Positions 47,256 to 56,046 of a DNA stretch of 64,000 bases are shown here, piece after piece. The stretch comes from Xanthomonas floridensis (GTDB taxonomy: Bacteria; Pseudomonadota; Gammaproteobacteria; Xanthomonadales; Xanthomonadaceae). The DNA is taken from the NCBI RefSeq assembly GCF_001642575.1, contig NZ_LXNG01000013.1:1-64000 (forward strand). The letters are read 5' to 3'. Numbering within the stretch: position 1 is the stretch's first letter; each line of letters begins with the position of its first letter. The notes under the pieces are model-generated. The model did not search any database. It had not been told where the DNA came from and worked only from the letters and a program-made list of their open reading frames with translations. The translations under genes and the position numbers were made by a program.

Positions 47256-49634
47256 ATGCAATGGATCAATAATCTGAAATTGATGCCGCGGCTGATGCTG
47301 GCGTTCGGCATCGTGCTGCTGATCATGCTGGTGCAGGGAATCATCGCGTATTCGGGCCTGGCATCGCTCAACAACGTCACCCGCGACCTGGCCGGCAACA
47401 CCATGTCCAGCGTGCGCGAAGCCGGCGACCTGCGCGGCATGCTTGGCGAATACCGGAATGCGTCCTATCAAAATCTGGTACGCGCCAGCGATGCGGTCAA
47501 GCAGGAAGCCAAGGTCCGTGCCAAGAAGCTGCACGGCGAAATCGAGGAAACGATCAAGGGCTACCCCCGCCTGATCGAAAGCCCGCAACAGAAAAAGCTG
47601 TTCGACGTGTTCGTGGCGGACTGGAAGAAGGCCTCGGCCTCCTACGCCAGCGTCGACGAAATGATCGAGCTCAATCTCCCGGACGACGCCATCGACACCT
47701 TCGTCGGTGAAACGCGCACCCTGCACAACAAGGCCAAGGATTCGTTGGCCGCGTTGATCGCCGAAGACAACCTGCTTGCGCAGGCTGCCAAGACCAAGGC
47801 CGAAAAGGTCCACGCCACCTCCGTCTCGCTGACCGTGATGGTGCTGCTGATCGGCATTGCCGGCGGCCTCGGCCTGGCATTCCTGTTCGCCCGTTCCATC
47901 GTCAAGAGCATGCGCGGCGCAGTCACCACCGCCACCGAAATCGCCGGCGGCAAGCTGGATGGCCAGATCAACGTGCAGGGCCAGGACGAAGTGGGCGAAC
48001 TGATGCGCTCCATGCAGCGTATGCAGCGCGACCTCAAGGAGCGCATCGAACGCGATCGCACCATCGCCGACGAGAACCTGCGTATCCGCACCGCGCTGGA
48101 CAAATCCTCCACCGGCACCTTCATCACCGACCCCGAGCGGGTCATGATCTACGCCAACGACGCGTTCAAAAAGATCGTGGCGCAGTACGAAAGCAGCATC
48201 CGCCTGGCATCGCCGGAGTTCGATGCAAGCAAGGTCATCGGTCAGCACATCAGCTACCTGGGCCTGTCCGATGCCACCGTGCGCAAGGCCATTGCCGCAC
48301 TGGAACGCGATGGCGTCACCAGCTTCGAAGAGCGCTTCGGTGAAGTGGTGCTGGCGCAGACCGTCACCGGCATCAAGAACGAGCAGGGCGAAACCACCGG
48401 CGAAGTCTGCGAGTGGCGCGATCGCACCATCGAAGTCCAGGTCGAAGAAGAAGTCGCCCGCATCGTGCGTGCCGCCGCCAACGGCGACATGAGCGGCCGG
48501 GTGGAAACCGACGGCAAGCAGGGCTTCTTCCTGCAGCTGGCCCAGCAGCTCAACGGCTTGCTGGACGCCAACGCCGCCAGCATCGAGCAGATTTCCGCAC
48601 TGCTGTCGGCGCTGTCGCGCGGCGACCTGACCGTGCGCATGCACGGCCAGTTCAGTGGCGTGTTCGCGCAGATGCGCGACGATGCCAATGCCACTGCCGA
48701 GCAGCTGGCCGATATCGTCGGGCGCATCAAGTCCTCGTCCACCGCGATCAATGCGGCGGCCGGCGAAATCGCTTCCGGCAATACCGACCTGTCGCACCGC
48801 ACCGAGCAGCAGGCCGCCAACCTGGAAGAGACCGCCGCGTCGATGGAGGAACTCACCTCCACCGTCCGGCAGAACGCCGAAAGCGCGCGCCAGGCCAATC
48901 AGCTGGCCATCGGCGCCACCGGCGTGGCCTCGCAGGGCGGCGACGTGGTGTCGCAGGTGGTCACCACCATGTCCGGCATCGAGGCCTCGTCCAAGAAGAT
49001 CGCCGACATCATCTCGGTCATCGACGGCATTGCGTTCCAGACCAACATCCTGGCCTTGAATGCAGCGGTGGAAGCGGCACGTGCCGGCGAACAGGGCCGT
49101 GGCTTCGCCGTGGTTGCATCGGAAGTGCGTACGCTGGCACAGCGTTCAGCCGGTGCTGCCAAGGAGATCAAGGGCCTGATCGACGATTCCGTGCACAAGG
49201 TGGCCGAAGGCTCGGCGCTGGTGCGCAAGGCCGGCGCCACCATGGCCGACATCGTCGCCAGCGTGCAGCGCGTGACCGACATCATGGGCGAGATCTCCGC
49301 GGCCTCGCAGGAACAGTCTGCCGGTATCGAGCAGGTCAACCAGACCATCACCCAGATGGATGAAACCACCCAGCAGAACGCCGCGCTGGTGGAAGAAGCC
49401 ACCGCCGCCGCCCGTTCGATGGAAGAACAGGCCGGTCACCTGGCCGAAGCGGTGTCGGTGTTCAAGCTGGACGAATCGGCCGCCCTCGCCACGCAGGCAC
49501 GCCTGCGCCCGGTGGCCTCGCGTCCGGTGGCAGTCAAGACCGCCGCCAAGCCGGCGGTCCGCGCAGCGGCAACCCCGGCGCGCCCTGCCAAGTCGCAGGC
49601 CGCACTGGCCGACGGAAACTGGCAAGAGTTCTAA
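47256..49634 (+). CDS. Methyl-accepting chemotaxis protein 11 (four-helix sensor, cytoplasmic PAS)
   Basis: 792 residues from the ATG at 47256 (an ATG at 47223 would add 11 residues before the membrane helix). Membrane helices at about 13-32 and 190-212 enclose a four-helix sensor ([20 protein letters not shown]). HAMP is followed by a PAS domain at about 270-405 ([30 protein letters not shown]), one HAMP-like module ([10 protein letters not shown]) and the signalling domain. It is the only PAS receptor besides number 4 that ends in a W-x-x-F tether (DGNWQEF). No own FliA-like promoter is visible; it probably shares that at 46701. Confidence 0.93.
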   Translation: MQWINNLKLMPRLMLAFGIVLLIMLVQGIIAYSGLASLNNVTRDLAGNTMSSVREAGDLRGMLGEYRNASYQNLVRASDAVKQEAKVRAKKLHGEIEETIKGYPRLIESPQQKKLFDVFVADWKKASASYASVDEMIELNLPDDAIDTFVGETRTLHNKAKDSLAALIAEDNLLAQAAKTKAEKVHATSVSLTVMVLLIGIAGGLGLAFLFARSIVKSMRGAVTTATEIAGGKLDGQINVQGQDEVGELMRSMQRMQRDLKERIERDRTIADENLRIRTALDKSSTGTFITDPERVMIYANDAFKKIVAQYESSIRLASPEFDASKVIGQHISYLGLSDATVRKAIAALERDGVTSFEERFGEVVLAQTVTGIKNEQGETTGEVCEWRDRTIEVQVEEEVARIVRAAANGDMSGRVETDGKQGFFLQLAQQLNGLLDANAASIEQISALLSALSRGDLTVRMHGQFSGVFAQMRDDANATAEQLADIVGRIKSSSTAINAAAGEIASGNTDLSHRTEQQAANLEETAASMEELTSTVRQNAESARQANQLAIGATGVASQGGDVVSQVVTTMSGIEASSKKIADIISVIDGIAFQTNILALNAAVEAARAGEQGRGFAVVASEVRTLAQRSAGAAKEIKGLIDDSVHKVAEGSALVRKAGATMADIVASVQRVTDIMGEISAASQEQSAGIEQVNQTITQMDETTQQNAALVEEATAAARSMEEQAGHLAEAVSVFKLDESAALATQARLRPVASRPVAVKTAAKPAVRAAATPARPAKSQAALADGNWQEF

Positions 49635-49649
49635 GTCACCGCTGTCACC

Positions 49650-49685
49650 CACAACGCCCCGGCCCTGCCGGGGCGTTGTGTTTAT
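49650..49685 (+). terminator. Terminator behind receptor 11 (end of the array)
   Basis: CACAACGCCCCGG pairs exactly with CCGGGGCGTTGTG across CCCTG, followed by TTTAT. Confidence 0.88.
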
Positions 49686-49797
49686 GCCTGTTGCAATTGG
49701 CACCTTACTGCGGTGACGCAGCGCAGCAGGCAGGTTCCGGCACGGCAGCGTCCACGCAACAGCATGGAGCGACCGCCACCGATCGACGGATTGGCGC

Positions 49798-49825
49798 TTC
49801 AGTTGCACGGCCCCATGGCCGATAT
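49798..49825 (+). promoter_or_regulatory. Sigma-28-like promoter of the cheR-cheD-cheB operon
   Basis: -35 TTCAGTTG, 12-base gap, -10 GCCGATAT, 22 bases before the cheR start. Confidence 0.6.
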
Positions 49826-49847
49826 CCAGTAATAGCTCAAGACGCGT

Positions 49848-50714
49848 ATGGATATGACGACTACAACTCCCGCTTCTGACACACGCGAATTCGATTTCGG
49901 CGACCGCGACTTCAAGCGCGTTTGCGACCTGATCTATCAGCGTGTCGGCATCGCCCTGGCCCCGGCCAAGCGCGACATGGTGTACGGCCGGCTGTCGCGT
50001 CGTCTGCGCGTGCTCGGCCTGCGCTCGTTCCGCGACTACCTGGACCAGCTGGAAGCCGGCAACGACGAAGAAGAATGGCAGGCGTTCACCAACGCGCTGA
50101 CCACCAACCTGACTTCGTTCTTCCGCGAGCCACACCATTTCGACAAGCTGCGCGAAGAACTGCAAAAGCGCGCCTCGCAGGCGCCGTTGAAGATCTGGTC
50201 GTGCGCCGCGTCCACCGGCGAGGAGCCCTACTCCATCGCCATCACCGCCTGCGAAGCCTTCGGCACGCTGACCCCGCCGGTGAGCATCGTCGCCACCGAC
50301 GTCGACACCCAGGTGCTGGAAACCGCCTCGCGCGGCGTCTATGCCATCGACCGCGTCGCCTCGCTGGACGCGGCGATCAAGCGCAAGTACTTCCAGCGCG
50401 GCAGCGGCCCCAACGAGGGCAAGTGCCGGGTGATCCCGGCATTGCGCCAGCTCATCGAATACCGCCAGTTGAACCTGCTGGCGCCGCGGTACGACGTCGG
50501 CGGCCCGTATGCGGCGCTGTTCTGCCGCAACGTGATGATCTATTTCGACAAGCCCACCCAGCGCGGCATCCTGTCGCGTCTGGTCAGCCACATGGGCGAC
50601 GACGGCCTGCTCTACACCGGGCATTCGGAGAACTACCTGCACGCGGCCGATCTGATCCAGCCGTGCGGGCGCACGCTGTATCGGCGCGCTCCGCGCGCAG
50701 GAGCCTCTGCATGA
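49848..50714 (+). CDS. cheR: Chemoreceptor glutamate methyltransferase CheR
   Basis: 288 residues. N-terminal helical domain ([33 protein letters not shown]) followed by the SAM-binding fold: [46 protein letters not shown] and [14 protein letters not shown]. It adds methyl groups to receptor glutamates with S-adenosylmethionine. A beta-subdomain-like insert for pentapeptide binding is expected, and seven receptors in the window carry matching W-x-x-F tails. Its stop overlaps the cheD start (ATGA). Met3 (49854) is a possible alternative start. Confidence 0.95.
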   Translation: MDMTTTTPASDTREFDFGDRDFKRVCDLIYQRVGIALAPAKRDMVYGRLSRRLRVLGLRSFRDYLDQLEAGNDEEEWQAFTNALTTNLTSFFREPHHFDKLREELQKRASQAPLKIWSCAASTGEEPYSIAITACEAFGTLTPPVSIVATDVDTQVLETASRGVYAIDRVASLDAAIKRKYFQRGSGPNEGKCRVIPALRQLIEYRQLNLLAPRYDVGGPYAALFCRNVMIYFDKPTQRGILSRLVSHMGDDGLLYTGHSENYLHAADLIQPCGRTLYRRAPRAGASA

Positions 50715-51307
50715 GTACCGCCGTGCAGGTCGACGATGTCATGCGCTACCGCGATTCGCGGTTCCAGACCATCACCGCCAAGTTGTTGCCCACCCAGTAC
50801 CTGGTGGTGGACGACGACACCGCGTTGACGACCACCTTGGGATCGTGCGTTGCAGCCTGCTTGCGCGATCCGGTGCTCAAGATCGGCGGCATGAACCATT
50901 TCCTGTTGCCGGAAGGCCAGGTCGGCGACGGCGCACCCGCGCGCTACGGCAGTTATGCGATGGAGTTGCTGATCAACGACATGCTCAAACGCGGCGCGCA
51001 TCGCAAACGCATCGAAGCCAAGGTCTTCGGCGGCGCCAACGTGCTCAAGGGCTTCACCAGCAACCCGGTCGGCACCCGCAACGCCGAGTTCGTGCGCCAG
51101 TACCTGCAGGCCGAGCACATTCCCATCATTGCCGAAGATCTGTGCGGCATCCATCCGCGCAAGGTGTGGTTCTTCCCGACGACCGGCCGGGTGGTCGTGC
51201 AGCGTTTGCCGCACGCACACGAAGCCGAAGTCGCCGCTGCCGAATCGGCCGTGCGCGCCCGTCTATCCAAAGCACCGGTCACCGGTGGAGTGGAGTTGTT
51301 CGAATGA
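50711..51307 (+). CDS. cheD: Chemoreceptor glutamine deamidase CheD
   Basis: 198 residues. The catalytic cysteine lies in [11 protein letters not shown] and the histidine in [13 protein letters not shown]. The family blocks [30 protein letters not shown] and [12 protein letters not shown] follow. CheD converts receptor glutamines to glutamates and can serve as a CheY-P partner in other bacteria; no cheC is seen in this window. It overlaps cheR and cheB by four bases at each end, so the three are tightly coupled. Confidence 0.94.
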   Translation: MSTAVQVDDVMRYRDSRFQTITAKLLPTQYLVVDDDTALTTTLGSCVAACLRDPVLKIGGMNHFLLPEGQVGDGAPARYGSYAMELLINDMLKRGAHRKRIEAKVFGGANVLKGFTSNPVGTRNAEFVRQYLQAEHIPIIAEDLCGIHPRKVWFFPTTGRVVVQRLPHAHEAEVAAAESAVRARLSKAPVTGGVELFE

Positions 51308-52380
51308 CGCTGGAAACTCCTGTGCGTGTGCTGATCGTCGACGATTCGGCGGTCGTGCGTCAGATGCTCACCGAGATCCTCTCGCGCGATGCCGGCATCG
51401 AAGTGGTCGGCTCCGCCGCCGATCCGTTGCTGGCGCGCGAGAAGATCAAGCGCCTCAATCCGGACGTGATCACGCTGGATGTGGAAATGCCGCGCATGGA
51501 CGGCCTGGTGTTCCTGGAAAACCTGATGCGCCTGCGCCCCACTCCGGTGGTGATGATTTCGTCGCTGACCGAACGCGGCGCCGACACCACCTTGCAGGCC
51601 TTGTCGCTGGGCGCGGTGGACTTCGTGTCCAAGCCCAAGATCGACGTCGCGCGCGGGCTGGAAGGCTATGCGGAAGAGATCGTCAGCAAGGTCAAGATGG
51701 CCGCCAAGGCCAAGGTCAGCGCCCTGCATCGCCCCAGCACACCCAAGGTCACCCTGGACATGCAGTCCGCGCCGGTGCCGGGCAGCGCGCTGCGCTTTCG
51801 CACCACCGATCGTCTGATCGCCATTGGCGCTTCCGCCGGCGGCACCGAAGCGCTGCGCGTGGTGCTCGAACACATGCCCGCCGACGCACCGGCGGTGGTG
51901 ATGACCCAGCATCTGCCGGCCAGCTTCAGCACCGCATTTGCCGAACGCCTCAACCGCCATTCGGCGATGTCGGTACGCGAAGCCAGCGATGGTGAAGCGA
52001 TCCTGCCCGGCCACGCCTATCTGCCGCCGGGCGGCCAGCATCTGCGCATCATTCGTGACGGTGCGCGCTGGCGCTGCCGCATCGACGACGGCCCGCCGGT
52101 CAATCGCCACAAGCCCGCGGTGGACGTGCTGTTTCGCTCGGTGGCCGCCAATGCCGGCCCGAATGCGGTCGGTGCCATCCTCACCGGCATGGGCGACGAC
52201 GGTGCACGCGGCCTGCTGGAAATGTTGCAGGCCGGTGCCCCCACGCTGGTGCAGGACGAAGCCAGCAGCGTGGTGTGGGGCATGCCCGGCGCCGCCTATA
52301 AACTCGGCGCCGCGCAGGAAGTGGTGCCGCTGGATCGCGTGGCCGAGCGCCTGATCGCCCTGTCGGCTCAGGCGCGCTGA
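51304..52380 (+). CDS. cheB: Chemoreceptor methylesterase CheB
   Basis: 358 residues. Receiver domain at 1-125 with phosphorylation site Asp59 ([13 protein letters not shown]). A linker of about 40 residues leads to the methylesterase domain with catalytic Ser177 ([11 protein letters not shown]), His203 ([10 protein letters not shown]) and Asp299 (TGMGDDGA). It removes methyl groups and, with CheD, finishes receptor maturation. Translation is coupled to cheD; the GGDEF-EAL gene starts six bases after its stop. Confidence 0.95.
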   Translation: MTLETPVRVLIVDDSAVVRQMLTEILSRDAGIEVVGSAADPLLAREKIKRLNPDVITLDVEMPRMDGLVFLENLMRLRPTPVVMISSLTERGADTTLQALSLGAVDFVSKPKIDVARGLEGYAEEIVSKVKMAAKAKVSALHRPSTPKVTLDMQSAPVPGSALRFRTTDRLIAIGASAGGTEALRVVLEHMPADAPAVVMTQHLPASFSTAFAERLNRHSAMSVREASDGEAILPGHAYLPPGGQHLRIIRDGARWRCRIDDGPPVNRHKPAVDVLFRSVAANAGPNAVGAILTGMGDDGARGLLEMLQAGAPTLVQDEASSVVWGMPGAAYKLGAAQEVVPLDRVAERLIALSAQAR

Positions 52381-52386
52381 TCGCCC

Positions 52387-54714
52387 ATGCCAGCGCTTCC
52401 CCCGCATCCGAACGACCCGACGGAGGCATCCGGCGCCGTCGATGCCGCGCCGCTGCTCGCTGCGGCAGGCGCGGCCGGACGCACTGCGGAGGGCGTGGCC
52501 ATCGTGCCCGGCCCGCTGACGGCAGGCATGCGCATGCAGGGCGAAAGCGCGCAGGACAGGCGTTCGCGGCTGCTGGCCGAAGCCCTGGACGGCAGTAGCA
52601 GCGCCATCCTGATCTGCGACCTGCAATCGCGCCTGTTGTATGCCAACGATGGCTTCCAGCGCATGTTCGGCTACACCGAGGCCGAACTGGTGGGCCAGCG
52701 TCCCTCGGACGTCCTGACCCGCGCACAGAGCGACCAGACCGAGGTTGCCCGCATCCGCGACCGCGCCGATGCCCTGCAGCACACCCGCGCCGATCTGCTG
52801 GTGTATCGCAAGGACGGCTCACCGCTGTGGATCTCGCTCAATTTCAATCCGATCTACGACGCCCGGCATAACCCCTCGCATTACGTGGCGGTGCTGACCG
52901 ACATCACCGATACCAAGATGCACGAGGTGCTGCAGCACCGCGTGCTCGAAGCCCTGGTGCAGGAACGCCCGCTGATCGAGGTGATGACGCTGATCTGCAG
53001 CGAAGTGGAGCGCATCGCACCGGATGTACTTGCCACGGTGATGAGCGCCGACAACCAGGGCTGCCTGCAGTCGCTGGCCGCGCCCAGCCTGCCGCCCGAA
53101 TACGCCGATGCGGTCAACGGCCTGAAGATTGCGCCGGGTGCCGGCGCCTGCGGTACCGCAGCCTGGCGTGGTCGCCCGGTGATGGTGGAGGACATCGCCA
53201 CCGACCCATTGTTTGCGCAGTATCGCGATCAATTGCTGCCGATGGGCCTGCACGCCTGCTGGAGCGCGCCGATCCGTTCCAACAGCGCACGCGTGCTGGG
53301 CACCTTCGCGCTGTATTACCGCAAGCCGCAACGTGCCGATGCCTGGCATGTGCGGCTCACCGAACTGTGCCAGCAGCTGTGCACGCTGGCGCTGGAGCGC
53401 GAGCAGATCCGCCAGCGCGTGCATCAGCTTGCATTTTACGACGCATTGACCGGCCTGCCCAATCGCATCATGTTCAGCGCGCGCGCCGAGCAGGCGCTCA
53501 CCCAGGCCGAATATGCCGGCGAACCCGCCGCGTTGATGTTCATCAACATCGATCGCTTCAAGCTGATCAACGACAGCCAGGGACACGCGGCCGGCGATGG
53601 CCTGCTGCGCGACATCGCGCTGCGCATCACCGACCAACTGGCCGCTACCGCCATGCTGGCGCGCGTGGCTGGCGACGAATTCGCCCTGGCGCTGCCGCAA
53701 TGCAGCGCCGAACAGGCCAGCGCCGCGGCCGAGCGCGTACTGGGCACCATCGCCGGCCCGCTGAGCGTGGGCCACATGACCGTGCATCCGTCGGCCAGCA
53801 TCGGCGTGGCGATGTTTCCCGAAGACGGGCGCGACATCACTATCCTGCTGCGGCATGCGGATTTGGCGATGAACCGCGCCAAGAAGGAAGGCGGCGGACG
53901 CTTCCGCTTTTTCAGCTCGGACATGAACCGCATGGCGCAGGAACGCGTCGCGCTGGAAGCGGAGCTGCGCCAGGCCATTGGCCGCGACCAATTGCAGCTG
54001 CACTACCAGCCGCAGATGCACAGCGCCGCGCCGCATGCCCTGTATGGCGTGGAAGCGCTGCTGCGCTGGAATCACCCGCAACTGGGCGCGGTGTCGCCGG
54101 CGCGGTTTCTGCCTGTGGCCGAAGAGCAAGGCATGATGCCGCAGCTCAATGCCTGGGTGCTGCGCCGTGCCTGCGAACAGGTCGCGGACTGGCGCCAGCG
54201 GGGCGTGCCGGTAGCGCGCGTGTCGGTGAATCTGTCGGCAAGCGGCTTCGAAAGCCCGCGCATGCTCCCCGACCTGCTCCAGCTGATCGCCGACCTGGGC
54301 GTGCAGCCGTCCGATCTCACCCTGGAACTGACCGAAAGCGTGATGCTCTCCGGGCAGCCGGGCGTGCTGGAAAACCTGCATGCGATTCGCGAGGCCGGCA
54401 TTTCGTTGTCGCTGGACGACTTCGGCACCGGCTATTCCAGCCTCAGCCACCTGCATCGCCTGCCGATCGACGAACTGAAGCTGGACATGAGCTTCGTACG
54501 CGACATCGAACACAGCGAAGATGCGCGCGCGCTCACCACCTCGGTACTGCGCATCGGCGAGCACCTGCGCAAGCACGTGGTGGCCGAAGGCGTCGAGAAC
54601 GAGGCCCAGCGCCTGTTCCTGGCCGACCTGGGCTGCGAAGTGCTGCAAGGCTATCTATTCTCTCGCCCGCTACCGGCTGCAGCACTGGAAGCCTGGTTGG
54701 GCGCGCAGTCTTAG
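52387..54714 (+). CDS. PAS-GAF-GGDEF-EAL protein (c-di-GMP turnover)
   Basis: 775 residues, no membrane segment. An Ala/Pro-rich N-terminus is followed by PAS at about 58-178 (SSSAILICDLQSRLLYANDG), GAF at about 195-335 and GGDEF at about 345-510. The active-site loop reads ARVAGDEFAL (Ala428 for the first Gly; the metal-binding Asp and Glu are kept). EAL at about 520-770 has E556-A-L in GVEALLRWNHP, DDFGTGYSSLSHL and ELKLDMSFV, i.e. the catalytic set of an active phosphodiesterase. It most likely breaks down c-di-GMP and may also make it. It is co-transcribed with cheR-cheD-cheB, and the PilZ protein YcgR at 45088 is a natural target. Possible start codons further inside (for example Met44) cannot be excluded. 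Confidence 0.9.
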   Translation: MPALPPHPNDPTEASGAVDAAPLLAAAGAAGRTAEGVAIVPGPLTAGMRMQGESAQDRRSRLLAEALDGSSSAILICDLQSRLLYANDGFQRMFGYTEAELVGQRPSDVLTRAQSDQTEVARIRDRADALQHTRADLLVYRKDGSPLWISLNFNPIYDARHNPSHYVAVLTDITDTKMHEVLQHRVLEALVQERPLIEVMTLICSEVERIAPDVLATVMSADNQGCLQSLAAPSLPPEYADAVNGLKIAPGAGACGTAAWRGRPVMVEDIATDPLFAQYRDQLLPMGLHACWSAPIRSNSARVLGTFALYYRKPQRADAWHVRLTELCQQLCTLALEREQIRQRVHQLAFYDALTGLPNRIMFSARAEQALTQAEYAGEPAALMFINIDRFKLINDSQGHAAGDGLLRDIALRITDQLAATAMLARVAGDEFALALPQCSAEQASAAAERVLGTIAGPLSVGHMTVHPSASIGVAMFPEDGRDITILLRHADLAMNRAKKEGGGRFRFFSSDMNRMAQERVALEAELRQAIGRDQLQLHYQPQMHSAAPHALYGVEALLRWNHPQLGAVSPARFLPVAEEQGMMPQLNAWVLRRACEQVADWRQRGVPVARVSVNLSASGFESPRMLPDLLQLIADLGVQPSDLTLELTESVMLSGQPGVLENLHAIREAGISLSLDDFGTGYSSLSHLHRLPIDELKLDMSFVRDIEHSEDARALTTSVLRIGEHLRKHVVAEGVENEAQRLFLADLGCEVLQGYLFSRPLPAAALEAWLGAQS

Positions 54715-55005
54715 ACGATTGCGGCCCTGGCGCCCGGTGGTACTCACGTCAGCCCTACCCTCATCCCGCGCTACGCGTCACCTTCCCCATGAAGGAGGAC
54801 AATGCCCCGGCGGAAGAAGGGAAACATCATCCTGACAACTGCAGCCCTTCAGCCCTCTCCTACGAGAGAGCGCTTTGAGCTCCCCCGCTGCGAGAGCCCT
54901 CCCCTGCGAAAGAGAGTGCTTCAAGCCCCTCGCCTGTCAGTAAAGTAAGCGAGGAGCTGGGAGGGAACCATGCACCTCATCCCACGTCAGGCAAGGCCAC
55001 TCCCC
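54715..55005. other. Gap behind the GGDEF-EAL gene with degenerate repeats
   Basis: Contains scrambled CCTCATCCCGC..., CTCTCCTACGAGAGAGCGCTTTGAG and CCCTGCGAAAGAG pieces of the hairpin repeat class at 8058. No gene seen. Confidence 0.45.
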
Positions 55006-55863
55006 TCATCCCGCATGCGTCAGCTCTACCTCGGCCTGACCCACCGTCCGCTTCAACCATCCCAGTAACTGCGCGTTGACGAAGGCCGGGTTCTCCAGCG
55101 AGGCGATATGGCCTGCGTCCGGAATCAGCTCGTAATCGCAGCAAATGGCCTCGGCCATCATCCACACCTCTTCCGGCGGGCGCGGAATGTCCTCGGCGCC
55201 ACCGAGCAGGAAGGTGGTGGCCGGATCCAGCGCAGACATCGCATCCAGTCGATCGGCTCGACCGAAGATCAGCCGGCCCAGTGGCACGATGGATGCGCGC
55301 AACTGCTCGGCAGACATCGCCGCCAGACGCTGCGCAAAGGCTGCCGGCAATGCGGAGTTCAGATCGATGCCAGGGCGGAAGAAGATCGGCACGATGGCCT
55401 CGATCAGCGCAGGCGTCACCTGCCCGGCCGTCTCGATCGCATCCAGCAGACCGAAATAGCGCGCACGCGTGGCGGCTGGCTCCGCACCCAGGAAGGTATC
55501 CATCAACACCAGGCTACGCACGCGTTCCGGCGCCATCAGGGCGAGTTCGGCGCCCCACATGCCACCTACCGACAGGCCCACCACCGCGCACTGCGGCAGC
55601 TCCAGCGCGTCCAGCAGGCCAAGCATTTGCCGGGCAAGATCGTCGATTCCCTGCGTGCCTGGCGGCAGTGCGCCCGATTGCCCATGCCCCCACAGCTCCG
55701 GAACGATCACCCGGTAGTGCTGCGAAAGCGCCTGGATTTGCGGCTCCCACATCGCTGCGTCCCACAGGTAGCTGTGGCCGAGCAGAATCGGAAACCCTTG
55801 ACCGTGCTGCGTGTAGTGGAGTGTGTGACCTGCGATCGTGCAAGAGGGCATCGGCATCGACAT
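55006..55863 (-). CDS. Alpha/beta hydrolase
   Basis: 285 residues, no signal peptide. Oxyanion-hole region GFPILLGHSYLWDAAMWEPQ, nucleophile Ser98 in VVGLSVGGMWG, and the acid and histidine in the C-terminal third (FLLGGAEDIPRPPEEVW, LIPDAGHIASLENP). This is the pattern of the 3-oxoadipate enol-lactonase/haloperoxidase-like group. The substrate is unknown and there are no aromatic-degradation genes nearby. The start has three alternative ATGs (55863, 55857, 55851) and no clear ribosome-binding site. It runs against the chemotaxis block and towards the GGDEF-EAL gene. Confidence 0.85.
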   Translation of the reverse strand: MSMPMPSCTIAGHTLHYTQHGQGFPILLGHSYLWDAAMWEPQIQALSQHYRVIVPELWGHGQSGALPPGTQGIDDLARQMLGLLDALELPQCAVVGLSVGGMWGAELALMAPERVRSLVLMDTFLGAEPAATRARYFGLLDAIETAGQVTPALIEAIVPIFFRPGIDLNSALPAAFAQRLAAMSAEQLRASIVPLGRLIFGRADRLDAMSALDPATTFLLGGAEDIPRPPEEVWMMAEAICCDYELIPDAGHIASLENPAFVNAQLLGWLKRTVGQAEVELTHAG

Positions 55864-55995
55864 AGATGGGAGGGCGGCGGAACTCTAGACCTCCCCACTT
55901 CAGAAATTTGTTGCAGCGCCGCAAGTCATTTAACTGCGATTTTTTTTTGATGCCCGTCACACCCAAAATGAGACGAAGTCATGGCCTGATAAACG

Positions 55996-56019
55996 AAAAA
56001 CGCCCGGCACTGCCGGGCG
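55996..56019 (-). terminator. Terminator of acnB
   Basis: On the minus strand CGCCCGGC pairs with GCCGGGCG across three bases and is followed by a run of T. Confidence 0.85.
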
Positions 56020-56046
56020 TTTCGAGGTCCATCCGATCCGCTCGGA

